Positions 32,324 through 40,379 are shown, numbered from the stretch's first letter. The stretch: DNA of 42,093 nucleotides from Candidatus Saccharimonadota bacterium (GCA_017431945.1 JAFRJZ010000025.1:1-42093); one strand, 5' to 3'. Program-made: numbers and translations. Notes: generated by a model from the letters alone, not told the origin.

Positions 32324-32332
32324 ATTTTATCA
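32324..32332 (-). promoter_or_regulatory. Extended -10 promoter of cls (leaderless start)
   Basis: On the minus strand, TGA-TAAAAT, AATACT (6 bases), ATG. Confidence 0.65.
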
Positions 32333-32338
32333 CAAAAA

Positions 32339-33322
32339 CTATTTCTGTGCTTCGGCTTCAGCATGAAGCTTCTTGAATTTTTTGGATTTTTCATCCAACT
32401 TAGCAAATTCTTCTTCTGAGAATTGTTCGTTTTTGCCAGATTCAATGTAATTGCGTAGTACTCCGACTAGGATAAATGGTCGCACAAATGTTGAGTGTAA
32501 GATGCCCCACATAATCAAGCCAGCAATCGCAGAAGCTAGCACCATCAAGCCTTGCGCGGTAGTAAAGAATTCAGGAATGCTCGATTCTTCACTATCTGCA
32601 GATAATTCGCTGACTTCTGCTGCCAAGGCGTCAAATGCATCAGGAAATGCTGTGGTAATCAAATAGGAAACACCAAAGAACACCCCACCAATTACCACTA
32701 GCGAGGCTGCGCCGATACCAAACACACGCCCCAAGTTCTTAGCCAAAGTTTTGCCGTGTTTGAAGAATAGCACACCACCTTCGAGTGTCGCCTTGGTGGC
32801 ACTTTCGTCTTTGCGATAAAATACCCAACCCAGACAGCAGTCGCAAAGGTAGTTTACGATAGTTTGCATAATGCCACCGATGGTGCCACCGACTGCGCCA
32901 CCACCATCGCCACCAATCGCTTGTCCGACCGCGGTAATCGCACGACTTAGTTCGTTGAAGATGCCTTTGATGACATTAGTCACCGCATAATAAGCTGCCA
33001 CGGTCAGGAAGCGTTCCTTGACCATTTTCTTACCTTCGCCCCAGACATCTTCAGGTAATTTACCATCAGCGATAGCCCTAGTCATCATGGCGATTTGCCC
33101 CGCCTTGAAGACGTAAGAAATGAAGTGTGAAATAATCGCGATTACGATAATCCCGATTACGATACCGACGACCAAGCCTATGAGTCCGGCGTCCATTAAT
33201 TTATCGGCCAAGAGGAACCCGCATGCCGACACCACAATAATGATGGCAAACGCCGCGATATCCCACAGCAGCCTCCTTATCGAAAACGTCAATGTTTTCT
33301 TGTAAATTTCTTTATTGTCCAT
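32339..33322 (-). CDS. Polytopic membrane protein of unknown function
   Basis: A 327-residue protein with about six hydrophobic segments and a Gly-rich stretch (AIGGDGGGAVGGTIGG, about 138-153) followed by a Cys cluster (YLCDCCLGW). The C-terminus is a charged helix (EEEFAKLDEKSKKFKKLHAE). It loosely resembles glycerophosphoryl-diester-type or DUF-type membrane proteins, but I do not assign a family. The start at 33322 is chosen because AAAAGGAG lies about 10 bases upstream; the longer frame overlaps the promoter of the divergent gene. Confidence 0.65.
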   Translation of the reverse strand: MDNKEIYKKTLTFSIRRLLWDIAAFAIIIVVSACGFLLADKLMDAGLIGLVVGIVIGIIVIAIISHFISYVFKAGQIAMMTRAIADGKLPEDVWGEGKKMVKERFLTVAAYYAVTNVIKGIFNELSRAITAVGQAIGGDGGGAVGGTIGGIMQTIVNYLCDCCLGWVFYRKDESATKATLEGGVLFFKHGKTLAKNLGRVFGIGAASLVVIGGVFFGVSYLITTAFPDAFDALAAEVSELSADSEESSIPEFFTTAQGLMVLASAIAGLIMWGILHSTFVRPFILVGVLRNYIESGKNEQFSEEEFAKLDEKSKKFKKLHAEAEAQK

Positions 33323-33379
33323 TTCTGGCAAACTCCTTTTGTTAATTACTTTAATTATACCACACGCTCTTAGTAAAAA

Positions 33380-33388
33380 TGATATAAT
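33380..33388 (+). promoter_or_regulatory. Extended -10 promoter of the DUF362 gene
   Basis: TGA-TATAAT with a short leader that contains AAGGAG (about 33401-33406) before ATG at 33411. Confidence 0.65.
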
Positions 33389-33410
33389 AAAGCTATAAAA
33401 AAGGAGCAAA

Positions 33411-34307
33411 ATGGCAAAAGTATTTTTCACTAGATCAGTCACGCCTGAGGGTTTACAAAAAGTTTACGAAGCGCTAGGCGTTAAACTAAATGGCAAAGTG
33501 GGTGTCAAAGTTTCTACCGGCGAGCAGGGTGCCAAAGGTTATCTCAAAGCTGATTTGATTGGTCCTTTTGTTAAGTCTTTAAATGGCACAATTCTCGAAT
33601 GTAATACCGCCTATCCAGGCGCTAGGACTAGTACCAAGAAGCATCTCAAGGTCGCCGGGGAGCATGGCTTTACTAGTTTTGCGGATGTTGATATTATGGA
33701 TGCCAAAGGCGAGATCAAAATCCCAGTCCATAAAGGTAAGCACTTAGAATATGATTTGATTGGCCAAAATTTTGATAATTACGATTCGTATGTTAATCTC
33801 GCGCACGCCAAGGGGCATATGATGGGCGGCTTCGGCGCCAACCTCAAAAACCAAAGTATCGGTATCGCGTCGCGCCACGGTAAAGCCTACATCCATTCGG
33901 CCGGTAAATCTCGCAGTCCTCTGACGGTCTGGCATAATCTCCCTAAGCAAATTGATTTTATCGAGAGCATGGCCGAAGCCGCCCTCGCAGTCTCCGACCA
34001 CATCAAAGCCCAGGGCAAGCAAATCATTTATATTTCAGTCATGAATGCGATTTCTACTTCCTGCGATTGCGACAAAAATCAAGACGACCCCGTCATGCCA
34101 GATCTTGGTATTATCGCTTCGCTCGACCCAGTAGCCAACGACCAAGCCTTCATAGATATGGTCTGGCAATTTGCCGCCGACCATCCCGAGCACGAAGGCG
34201 TCAAAGCTTTACAAAAACGCATCGACGACCAACTCGGCCGCGAAATCCTCCCCTACGCCGAAGCGATCGGGGTAGGGAAGCGGAAATATGAGTTAGTAGA
34301 AATTTAA
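33411..34307 (+). CDS. DUF362 domain protein
   Basis: A 298-residue cytoplasmic protein of the DUF362 family. Typical features are KVGVKVSTGE near the start, ILECNTAYPGAR, YVNLAHAKGHMMGGFGANLKNQSIG in the middle, and a Cys pair in STSCDCDKNQDDP, followed by DLGIIASLDPVANDQAFIDMV. Some relatives carry ferredoxin-type FeS domains; none is present here. The biochemical role is not established. AAGGAG precedes the ATG. Confidence 0.85.
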   Translation: MAKVFFTRSVTPEGLQKVYEALGVKLNGKVGVKVSTGEQGAKGYLKADLIGPFVKSLNGTILECNTAYPGARTSTKKHLKVAGEHGFTSFADVDIMDAKGEIKIPVHKGKHLEYDLIGQNFDNYDSYVNLAHAKGHMMGGFGANLKNQSIGIASRHGKAYIHSAGKSRSPLTVWHNLPKQIDFIESMAEAALAVSDHIKAQGKQIIYISVMNAISTSCDCDKNQDDPVMPDLGIIASLDPVANDQAFIDMVWQFAADHPEHEGVKALQKRIDDQLGREILPYAEAIGVGKRKYELVEI

Positions 34308-34444
34308 GATAATTAAAAATACTAGCTACTACGCCTAAACATAATTATTATAAAATAACATAAGCATTATAGTCAAATTATCGATAACTGGTAAGAGCAG
34401 TATGCAATAATGCCACAACAGAGAAACAAAAAACTTAAAAACTA
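34308..34444. other. AT-rich non-coding stretch
   Basis: Together with the structured element that follows it forms a gap of 343 bases between genes. I see no ORF with a start signal and no repeat here. Confidence 0.6.
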
Positions 34445-34473
34445 TTGACATCTTTATATGTATATGCTATTTT
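34445..34473 (+). promoter_or_regulatory. Promoter of the structured RNA and Cys-rich peptide unit
   Basis: TTGACA (34445-34450), a 17-base spacer ending TGC, then TATTTT (34468-34473). This is the best -35 box in the window. Confidence 0.65.
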
Positions 34474-34479
34474 AAGCAC

Positions 34480-34594
34480 AGAGATAAGTGGAGGTAGCCC
34501 GCGCACCCTTATCTCGGCGGGAAAATGAGAAAACGCCACTGGCTAGTCGACCAATAGCGTCACTCGAACATTATTACTCAATATTTTCTCATTA
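34480..34594 (+). ncRNA. Putative structured RNA or leader
   Basis: The transcript should begin near 34480. Hairpin A pairs GAGATAAG (34481-34488) with CTTATCTC (34508-34515) around a 19-base GC-rich loop that contains GGAGGT. Hairpin B pairs AATGAGAAAA (34524-34533) with TTTTCTCATT (34584-34593), 10 perfect pairs. Inside B are ACGC/GCGT and TGG/CCA pairings (34533-34560). The element lies about 55 bases before a Cys-rich peptide gene. It may be a regulatory leader or a separate small RNA. It does not match SRP RNA, RNase P RNA or tmRNA signatures I know. Confidence 0.5.
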
Positions 34595-34650
34595 TATGTA
34601 AAAATAAATAATACGTCAAGCGAGGATAATCGTATTTTGAAATAACAATT

Positions 34651-34875
34651 ATGTTTCAATATATAATGAATCGTAATTTTCAGCAGAACGGAGATTTAGA
34701 AATACATTGTTTAGGCAACCATTGCCCAAAACTCCCCGCTTCTAGCAATATGATACCACTAGGTTATTTTGAAAATTGTCATGAAGCAATTTCTGCTGCG
34801 AAAATACGATGGCCTCAATATGAAGCTAATATTGACGGATGCTATCATTGTTGCAGGCCCTGCCATACCCATTAA
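34651..34875 (+). CDS. Small Cys/His-rich protein
   Basis: A 74-residue protein. Ordered Cys and His residues (IHCLGNHCPKLP, FENCHEAI, and the end GCYHCCRPCHTH) suggest metal binding. The middle has ISAAKIRWPQYEANIDG. I recall similar small proteins with an LGxFxxCxxA...GCxxCC..CH pattern but cannot name a family. No clear ribosome site; ATG 34666 is an alternative start. It lies between a promoter with a structured leader and a strong terminator, so it forms its own transcription unit. Confidence 0.6.
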   Translation: MFQYIMNRNFQQNGDLEIHCLGNHCPKLPASSNMIPLGYFENCHEAISAAKIRWPQYEANIDGCYHCCRPCHTH

Positions 34876-34909
34876 AGAGAAAACGGCCAAGAGCCGTTTT
34901 CTCTTTTTG
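34874..34909 (+). terminator. Strong terminator after the Cys-rich peptide gene
   Basis: AAAGAGAAAACGGC (34874-34887) and GCCGTTTTCTCTTT (34893-34906) are perfectly complementary, 14 bp with a 5-base loop, followed by TT. Confidence 0.9.
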
Positions 34910-34918
34910 TGTTATAAT
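34910..34918 (+). promoter_or_regulatory. Extended -10 promoter of the restriction-modification gene
   Basis: TGT-TATAAT just past the terminator; a leader of about 32 bases ends in CGGAGGT before ATG at 34957. Confidence 0.65.
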
Positions 34919-34956
34919 TGAACAAAGATATCTATAAATTAATCACGGAGGTAATC

Positions 34957-37746
34957 ATGCCATCAACTATCCGAAAACTTACCGACAAAGAACAGCGTCA
35001 AGCAGCGAAAGAATTTGCGGAACGATGGAAAGATCGTGGGAAAGAAAAACAAGACGATCAATCATTTTGGAATGATTTACTTCATGATGTACTAGGGGTC
35101 GAGCGCCCATCTGACTTTATAGATTATCAAAAACGAGTACATTTTGAGGATGGCGTAAAATTTGCCGACGGATACATCAAAAGCACCAGAATATTAATTG
35201 AGCAAAAAAGCAATAACTTTGACTTATCAAAAGGGGAGAGGCAATCTGGCGATATACTTTTACGCCCTGATCAACAAGCAAGGCGCTATGCAAACAATAT
35301 GCCGGTAGACGAAAGGCCAAAATACATTATCGCTTCCAACTTCAAGGAAATTTGGATTTACGACGAAAATCGCCCGCACTCAGACCCAGAAAAAATCCTC
35401 ATAAAAGATTTACCAAAAGAATATTATCGCCTACAATTCATAGTTGATACGGTAAATGTTCATATCAAGAAAGAAATGGAACTCTCCATCAAGGCCGGTG
35501 AAATTATAGGTGATATTTATAACGCAATTCGTAAGCAATATGACAATCCAAATGATGATGACGCTATGAAGGGCTTAAATAAGCTATGCGTGCGACTAGT
35601 GTTTTGTTTCTATGCAGAGGACGCAGGATTATTTGGCAAGAAAAGCGCATTTCATGACTATTTAAAACATTATGATGCGAATGATCTGCGTGGAGCTTTG
35701 AAAGATTTGTTCGCGGTGCTAAATCAAGAACCAAGCGCTCGTGATAAATATTTGAAACCAGAGCTCGCGAGTTTTCCATATGTAAATGGTGGGCTGTTTG
35801 ATGATGAAGAAATTGAAATCCCGCAGTTTACGGACGAGATTCGAGATTTGATTTTAGAGAAGGCGTCAAATGATTTTGATTGGAGTGAGATTAGCCCAAC
35901 AATTTTCGGCGCAGTGTTTGAATCTACTTTGAATCCAGAAACTCGGCGCAAGGGCGGAATGCATTACACAAGTATTGAAAATATTCACAAGGTGATAGAC
36001 CCACTGTTCTATGATGATTTATGTAAGGAATTTGAAAGAATTAAAAATATAAAAGTTAAGAAAACGCGAGACAAAGAGCTAGATGCTTTTCGTGATAAAA
36101 TGGCAGGATTGAAGTTTTTGGATCCGGCTTGCGGATCCGGGAATTTCTTGACGGAAACTTATTTGTCGTTGCGCCGGCTGGAAAATGAAGCAATTCAGTT
36201 AATGCAGGGCGGTAAGACTTCGTTTGGATTTTTAAACCCGATAAAAGTGCATATTAGCCAGTTTTATGGAATTGAGATAAATGATTTTGCGGTGACGGTG
36301 GCGAAGACAGCACTGTGGATTGCGGAGTCGCAAATGATGCAAGAAACCGAGAGGATAATGCAACAGGATTTGGATTTCTTGCCACTCAAGACTTATTCAA
36401 ATATTGTGGAGGGGAATGCACTTAGGGTTGATTGGAATACTGTAGTTCCGGCGGATGGATTAAATTATATTATGGGGAATCCGCCGTTTGTGGGCTATAA
36501 GTTACAGGATAAAAATCAAAAGGAAGATTTAAGACCTTTGTTTGGAAACGTTAAAAACATAGATTACGTATCTGGTTGGTATAGAAAAGCATGTGAAATG
36601 ATGGCTGATAATAACAATATTAATGCTGCTTTCGTATCGACTAATTCAATAACACAAGGTGAGCAGGTTCCAAGTGTTTGGGGGACACTAAAAGAAAAAT
36701 ATAATGTAAAAATAGTTTTTGCGCATAGAACTTTTAGATGGGACAGTGAAGCATCAATAATGGCTCATGTTCATTGTGTGATAATAGGCTTCATCGTTGG
36801 TGAATATAAAAATAAAAAGAGGTTATACAATGAGAATGGAAGGATGAGAAAGGTAGGAAATATAAATTATTATTTAGTGGATGGTCCTGATGTGATTATT
36901 GAGCGTGAAGCAAAACCTTTATGTGATGTGCAGGAAATGAAATATGGAAGCGAGCCGCGAGAGGGTGGATTTTTAATCTTTAGTTCAGAGGAGCGCAAAG
37001 AATTGTTGAACGAATCGGCTAATTTATCGTCTATTATTAAACGATTTGTTAGTGCTGATGATTACATAAATGATAAGATAAGGTATTGTTTGTGGGTAAA
37101 GCAAGAAGACTTAAAGAATATTAGGAAATCTAAGATAATAATGAAGCGTTTGAATGCGTGTCGAGATTTTAGAGAGAAAAGTAAACAGGCTTCTGCACAT
37201 GCTATGGCGCAGTATCCATATTACTTTACGACGCGGCAACAACCGGATTCTGATTATTTGTTGATTCCGATTGTATCGTCGGAACGGCGTAAATATGTAC
37301 CAATTGGTTATTTGCCAAAGGAAATTATTGCAAGTAACGCTTGTTTTGTGATTCCGGATGCTACATTATATACTTTCGGGATAGTGAGTTCAAATGTTCA
37401 TATGGCATGGATGAGAACTGTTTGCGGCAGATTAGAAAGTCGATATAGATATTCAAATTCGATAGTATATAATACTTTTCCGTGGCCGAAGCCTACCGCG
37501 AAGCAAAAGGAGAAGATTGAAAAAACTGCGCAAGGAATTTTGGATGCGCGGGCGAAATATCCGAATTCGTCTTTGGCGGATTTGTATGACGAAACTACGA
37601 TGCCACCAGAACTTCGCAAAGCTCATCAAGCAAATGACCATGCAGTGATGGAAGCGTACGGATTCTGGGGTAAACTCAATTCTGAATCCGACTGCGTCGC
37701 CGAGTTAATGAAAATGTACCAGAAATTAATAAATAAAAACAATTAA
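34957..37746 (+). CDS. MmeI-like single-chain restriction-modification enzyme (type IIL/IIG)
   Basis: A 929-residue protein combining cleavage, methylation and target recognition. The N-terminal nuclease domain has a D-X10-ExK pattern (D71, E82, K84 in IEQKS). A helical linker leads to the SAM-dependent adenine methyltransferase, with LDPACGSGNFLTETY (388-402) and the catalytic NPPF (508-511). The C-terminal region (about 600-880) should contain the target recognition domain. Such enzymes cut a fixed distance from their site and protect it by methylating one strand. ATG 34957 is chosen because GGAGGT lies 4 to 5 bases upstream. No separate specificity gene is needed. It is next to an Abi-like gene, which suggests a small defence island. 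Confidence 0.9.
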   Translation: MPSTIRKLTDKEQRQAAKEFAERWKDRGKEKQDDQSFWNDLLHDVLGVERPSDFIDYQKRVHFEDGVKFADGYIKSTRILIEQKSNNFDLSKGERQSGDILLRPDQQARRYANNMPVDERPKYIIASNFKEIWIYDENRPHSDPEKILIKDLPKEYYRLQFIVDTVNVHIKKEMELSIKAGEIIGDIYNAIRKQYDNPNDDDAMKGLNKLCVRLVFCFYAEDAGLFGKKSAFHDYLKHYDANDLRGALKDLFAVLNQEPSARDKYLKPELASFPYVNGGLFDDEEIEIPQFTDEIRDLILEKASNDFDWSEISPTIFGAVFESTLNPETRRKGGMHYTSIENIHKVIDPLFYDDLCKEFERIKNIKVKKTRDKELDAFRDKMAGLKFLDPACGSGNFLTETYLSLRRLENEAIQLMQGGKTSFGFLNPIKVHISQFYGIEINDFAVTVAKTALWIAESQMMQETERIMQQDLDFLPLKTYSNIVEGNALRVDWNTVVPADGLNYIMGNPPFVGYKLQDKNQKEDLRPLFGNVKNIDYVSGWYRKACEMMADNNNINAAFVSTNSITQGEQVPSVWGTLKEKYNVKIVFAHRTFRWDSEASIMAHVHCVIIGFIVGEYKNKKRLYNENGRMRKVGNINYYLVDGPDVIIEREAKPLCDVQEMKYGSEPREGGFLIFSSEERKELLNESANLSSIIKRFVSADDYINDKIRYCLWVKQEDLKNIRKSKIIMKRLNACRDFREKSKQASAHAMAQYPYYFTTRQQPDSDYLLIPIVSSERRKYVPIGYLPKEIIASNACFVIPDATLYTFGIVSSNVHMAWMRTVCGRLESRYRYSNSIVYNTFPWPKPTAKQKEKIEKTAQGILDARAKYPNSSLADLYDETTMPPELRKAHQANDHAVMEAYGFWGKLNSESDCVAELMKMYQKLINKNN

Positions 37747-37769
37747 TCATAAAATACAATACTTTTTTG

Positions 37770-37799
37770 TTGACACTTAGATCGATAGAAAATTATTAT
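37770..37799 (+). promoter_or_regulatory. Promoter of the Abi_C gene
   Basis: TTGACA (37770-37775) and TATTAT (37794-37799) with an 18-base spacer; the leader of about 65 bases ends in AAAGGAG. Confidence 0.5.
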
Positions 37800-37868
37800 T
37801 TAATTAGGCAAATATTTTTCTGCCACCAATAATAAAACCCAAAATACCACTTAATAGAAAGGAGATAT

Positions 37869-38390
37869 ATGGGAATAACAAACAAGCAGGAAATAATCTT
37901 AGAAGATTTTTATAAAACCCATTGCAAAAAAGAACACTATGGCATAAATAATTTTTTAAATAATAAATGCATAGAAAAAGAATACAAACCCAGTAACATC
38001 ATTTTTGAGCTATACAACAACTATCCAAATAAATATAAAATAATTTTTGCTACGGCCCACGATAAACTCAATAATTTACTAGATTTTATGAATTTTAAAA
38101 AAAGATCTAATGGGCATTATAATGCCAATGAAAGCAGAGAATTACTGCATCTCATTTTGGATATTTTTGAATTACAGGACGGATTATCAAGGGCTGGCGT
38201 CCTATTGTTAATAGATAAAAAATATGAAATTAAAATGAAAGAATGTATGTTATTTTTGACAGAAAGTTACGGTTGCGAAATACCAGAAAAAACCGGTTAT
38301 TTCAATATCACAAAATATGATCCAATATTCAGAATTAAAAATTTTTCAGAAAAAAATAGATTAAAAAAAAGCAAAAGTAAAGTTCAATAG
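37869..38390 (+). CDS. N-terminal part of a frameshifted abortive-infection-type protein
   Basis: A 173-residue frame with a strong AAAGGAG ribosome site. It is very AT-rich and Lys/Asn-rich; the region is mostly helical, with no motif I recognise. It ends at TAG 38388-38390, about 20 bases past an A8 tract (38363-38370). Right after it, a frame shifted by one base is open and continues as an Abi_C/HEPN domain. The two are best read as halves of one gene (37869-38799) that would encode about 310 residues. In known Abi_C proteins a variable N-terminal domain precedes the Abi_C domain, which fits. Confidence 0.6.
   Translation: MGITNKQEIILEDFYKTHCKKEHYGINNFLNNKCIEKEYKPSNIIFELYNNYPNKYKIIFATAHDKLNNLLDFMNFKKRSNGHYNANESRELLHLILDIFELQDGLSRAGVLLLIDKKYEIKMKECMLFLTESYGCEIPEKTGYFNITKYDPIFRIKNFSEKNRLKKSKSKVQ
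38363..38370 (+). repeat. A8 homopolymer at the frameshift point
   Basis: The downstream frame has a TAA at 38362-38364, so the shift between frames must occur between this tract and the TAG at 38388. A one-base change in the tract would restore one ORF. Confidence 0.8.
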
Positions 38391-38799
38391 TGCGTATCAG
38401 ACAAAGCAGTCAGAGGAAATTTTAGACTTGGTCGAAATCGATTCTGTACGCGCAATAGGAGCAGCCAAAGAATATATAGAAGCTTGTTTGCAAACAATCC
38501 TAAGCGAAAAAATAAAGGACGTCGACAAGATGAGTATCGCTAGTTTAATGACAGAAGCTAGGAAATTATTCAAATTAAACGATTCATCCATAAAAGAAGC
38601 CGGAATAATTGTGAAAGGTTTATCTCAAGTTACAAATGGAATATGCGAGTTGCGGAATCACAAGGGCAGTGGCCATTCCCACAATAAATACTCTCCACCG
38701 AGCAAACGAGAAGCGCAATTGGCAGTAGACGCTGCAATCACAATAGTAAATTTTTATTGGAGCTTATATGAAGAGAAGATATTAAATTTTGAAAAATAG
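38371..38799 (+). CDS. Abi_C / HEPN-type C-terminal domain (second half of the frameshifted gene)
   Basis: The frame open from 38365 to TAG 38797-38799 matches the C-terminal domain of abortive infection proteins. It has SEEILDLVEIDSVRAIGAAK, then IEACLQTIL, and ends in CELRNHKGSGHSHNKYSPP with helix AQLAVDAAITIVNFYW. The R-X6-H in RNHKGSGH fits the HEPN ribonuclease signature. Homology begins before any plausible start codon (first TTG at 38428), so this half probably depends on frameshifting or a sequence change in the A8 tract. It lies next to a restriction-modification gene. Confidence 0.65.
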   Translation, partial: AKVKFNSAYQTKQSEEILDLVEIDSVRAIGAAKEYIEACLQTILSEKIKDVDKMSIASLMTEARKLFKLNDSSIKEAGIIVKGLSQVTNGICELRNHKGSGHSHNKYSPPSKREAQLAVDAAITIVNFYWSLYEEKILNFEK

Positions 38800-38875
38800 A
38801 TAAAAATCGAAAGTTTTAATTCAGAATATAAAAAACTAAAAAAATTATTAAAGTTCAAGGACTGCTTATATTAAA

Positions 38876-38884
38876 TGGTATAAT
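38876..38884 (+). promoter_or_regulatory. Extended -10 promoter of the zinc-ribbon gene
   Basis: TGG-TATAAT with a leader of about 20 bases containing GAGGAAG before ATG at 38911. Confidence 0.65.
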
Positions 38885-38910
38885 TATAGCAATTAATCGA
38901 GGAAGAACCT

Positions 38911-39168
38911 ATGGAAGAACCCAAAATCTGTCAAAGCTGTGGCATGCCACTCACGTCAGACGACATGCTCAGCACTGAAAAAGACGGCACCACTAATGCC
39001 GACTACTGCAAGTGGTGTTATAAAGACGGCGAATTTGTCGACGACGTCTCGATGGGGGAGTACATCGAAAAATGTTCGCAATTTGGCGAGCAGGCCGGCA
39101 TGACCAACGAACAAATGAAAGAATATTGCACCAAACTTTTTCCCACGCTCAAGAGGTGGAAAAAATAG
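38911..39168 (+). CDS. Small zinc-ribbon protein
   Basis: An 85-residue protein. Residues 1-40 form a zinc ribbon with CQSCGMPL and DYCKWCYKDGEF (Cys at about 7, 10, 33 and 36). The C-terminal helix-rich part (SMGEYIEKCSQFGEQAGM) is typical of the small zf-ribbon proteins widely found in bacteria and sometimes linked to regulation. The role is unknown. Confidence 0.8.
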   Translation: MEEPKICQSCGMPLTSDDMLSTEKDGTTNADYCKWCYKDGEFVDDVSMGEYIEKCSQFGEQAGMTNEQMKEYCTKLFPTLKRWKK

Positions 39169-39276
39169 CAATCACCGAGCCTTATATTTTGTATATTTTT
39201 TAGACAAAAAGTCTTGAAAACCAGTTTTTTGTATGATAAGATTATAGTAGTTAATACAAAAAAGGAGGTTCGAGGC

Positions 39277-40374
39277 ATGGCAGAAAAGAAAAACCCAAAG
39301 GATAAAACAGTTATCGTTTTTGGCGAAATGAATATTCGCCGAGAATGGGATGATGAGAACGAAAAATGGTGGTTTTCGGTGGTGGATGTCATCAAAGTAC
39401 TGACGGATAGCGCGAAACCAAGAGATTACTGGTATAGATTAAAGGTTAGGGTCGAAGAAGAGAGCGGCTTTCAACTGTCGACAATTTGTCGACAGTTGAA
39501 ATTACTATCTCCAAATGGTAAAAAATACGAAGCGGATGTATCCGATCAGGAGGGGATATTACGCATCATCCAATCCATCCCCTCCAAAAAAGCAGAACCC
39601 TTCAAGAGATGGCTAGCCCAAGTAGGCTCAGAAAGACTCGACCAAATAGCAGACCCAGAAAAATCGATTCAGCAAGCTTTAGCAGATTATCGCAGACTTG
39701 GCTACTCAGAAGATTGGATTAATCAGAGACTAAAGAGCATCGAGATTCGAAAGGATTTGACGGACGCTTGGGGTAAGCATGGTGTTTCTGGCCAGCAATA
39801 TGCTTCGCTTACCGATATTATTTATAAAACTTGGGCGGGCAAAACCGCAAAAGAATACAAAGCTCACAAAGGGCTCAAAAAAGAAAATTTGCGTGATAAT
39901 ATGACCAACGGCGAACTTCTGATGAATATGCTAGCCGAATATTCGACCACTAGTATTACAAATTCCAAAAACCCTCAGACCTACCAAGAAAATAAGAATT
40001 GTGCGGTCGAAGGTGGTAATGTAGCCAAGACCGCAAGGGAACAACTCGAAGCAAAAACCGGAGAAAAAATTGTCTCAGAACTCAACGCTAGTGAAATTCG
40101 TAGACAGAAAATCCCAGAAGGAAAAATCGATGACAAACCTAATTACAAAAATAACATTGCTATGTTGCGACGGATGCGTGGATTTTCGCAAGTTTATATG
40201 GCAGAAAAATTAGGCGTGGCTCGGCAGACATATATTAATATAGAAAAAGGTCTCAAAGAATTGACGCTTTCACAAGTCGAGATATTAAAAGAAGTCCTCG
40301 GAGTGTCGTTTGATGATTTATTGGCGACGACCTCAGATAGCAAAGAATTCAATTATAAAAAATTTTTAGAATAA
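39277..40374 (+). CDS. BRO-N / DinD-like regulator with C-terminal XRE helix-turn-helix
   Basis: A 365-residue protein. The N-terminal BRO-type domain (about 5-125) has FGEMNIRREWDDENEKWWFSVVDVI, STICRQLKL and QSIPSKKAEPFKRWLAQVG. A DinD-like middle (about 126-225) contains AWGKHGVSGQQYASLTD. The C-terminal XRE domain (about 288-345; LRRMRGFSQVYMAEKLGVARQTYINIEKG) binds DNA. BRO and DinD proteins occur in phages and in DNA-damage-inducible or antirepressor roles. AAAGGAGG lies before ATG 39277. A 33-base perfect palindrome sits inside the gene. The fusion to XRE suggests a self-contained regulator, perhaps of mobile origin. Confidence 0.85.
   Translation: MAEKKNPKDKTVIVFGEMNIRREWDDENEKWWFSVVDVIKVLTDSAKPRDYWYRLKVRVEEESGFQLSTICRQLKLLSPNGKKYEADVSDQEGILRIIQSIPSKKAEPFKRWLAQVGSERLDQIADPEKSIQQALADYRRLGYSEDWINQRLKSIEIRKDLTDAWGKHGVSGQQYASLTDIIYKTWAGKTAKEYKAHKGLKKENLRDNMTNGELLMNMLAEYSTTSITNSKNPQTYQENKNCAVEGGNVAKTAREQLEAKTGEKIVSELNASEIRRQKIPEGKIDDKPNYKNNIAMLRRMRGFSQVYMAEKLGVARQTYINIEKGLKELTLSQVEILKEVLGVSFDDLLATTSDSKEFNYKKFLE
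39469..39501. repeat. 33-base perfect palindrome inside the BRO-XRE gene
   Basis: Arms TTTCAACTGTCGACAA (39469-39484) and TTGTCGACAGTTGAAA (39486-39501) are exact complements around a single T. It encodes the conserved STICRQL region, so it is coding as well as structured. Confidence 0.95.
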
Positions 40375-40379
40375 AAATT

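Noticed and set aside
33323-33442. Longer N-terminus for the 32339-33322 membrane protein
   Set aside because: It would cross the divergent promoter and start of the DUF362 gene; a ribosome site supports 33322.
34480-34594. SRP RNA, RNase P RNA or tmRNA
   Set aside because: None of their conserved cores is present (no GGAAG tetraloop region, no GAGGAAAGTCC, no tRNA-like 3' end).
34918-34956. Upstream TTG start for the restriction-modification gene
   Set aside because: It overlaps the -10 box; a strong GGAGGT sits just before ATG 34957.
36118-36142. Two nearby GGATCC sites in the methyltransferase motif
   Set aside because: They arise from codons of LDPACGSGN and need no separate explanation.
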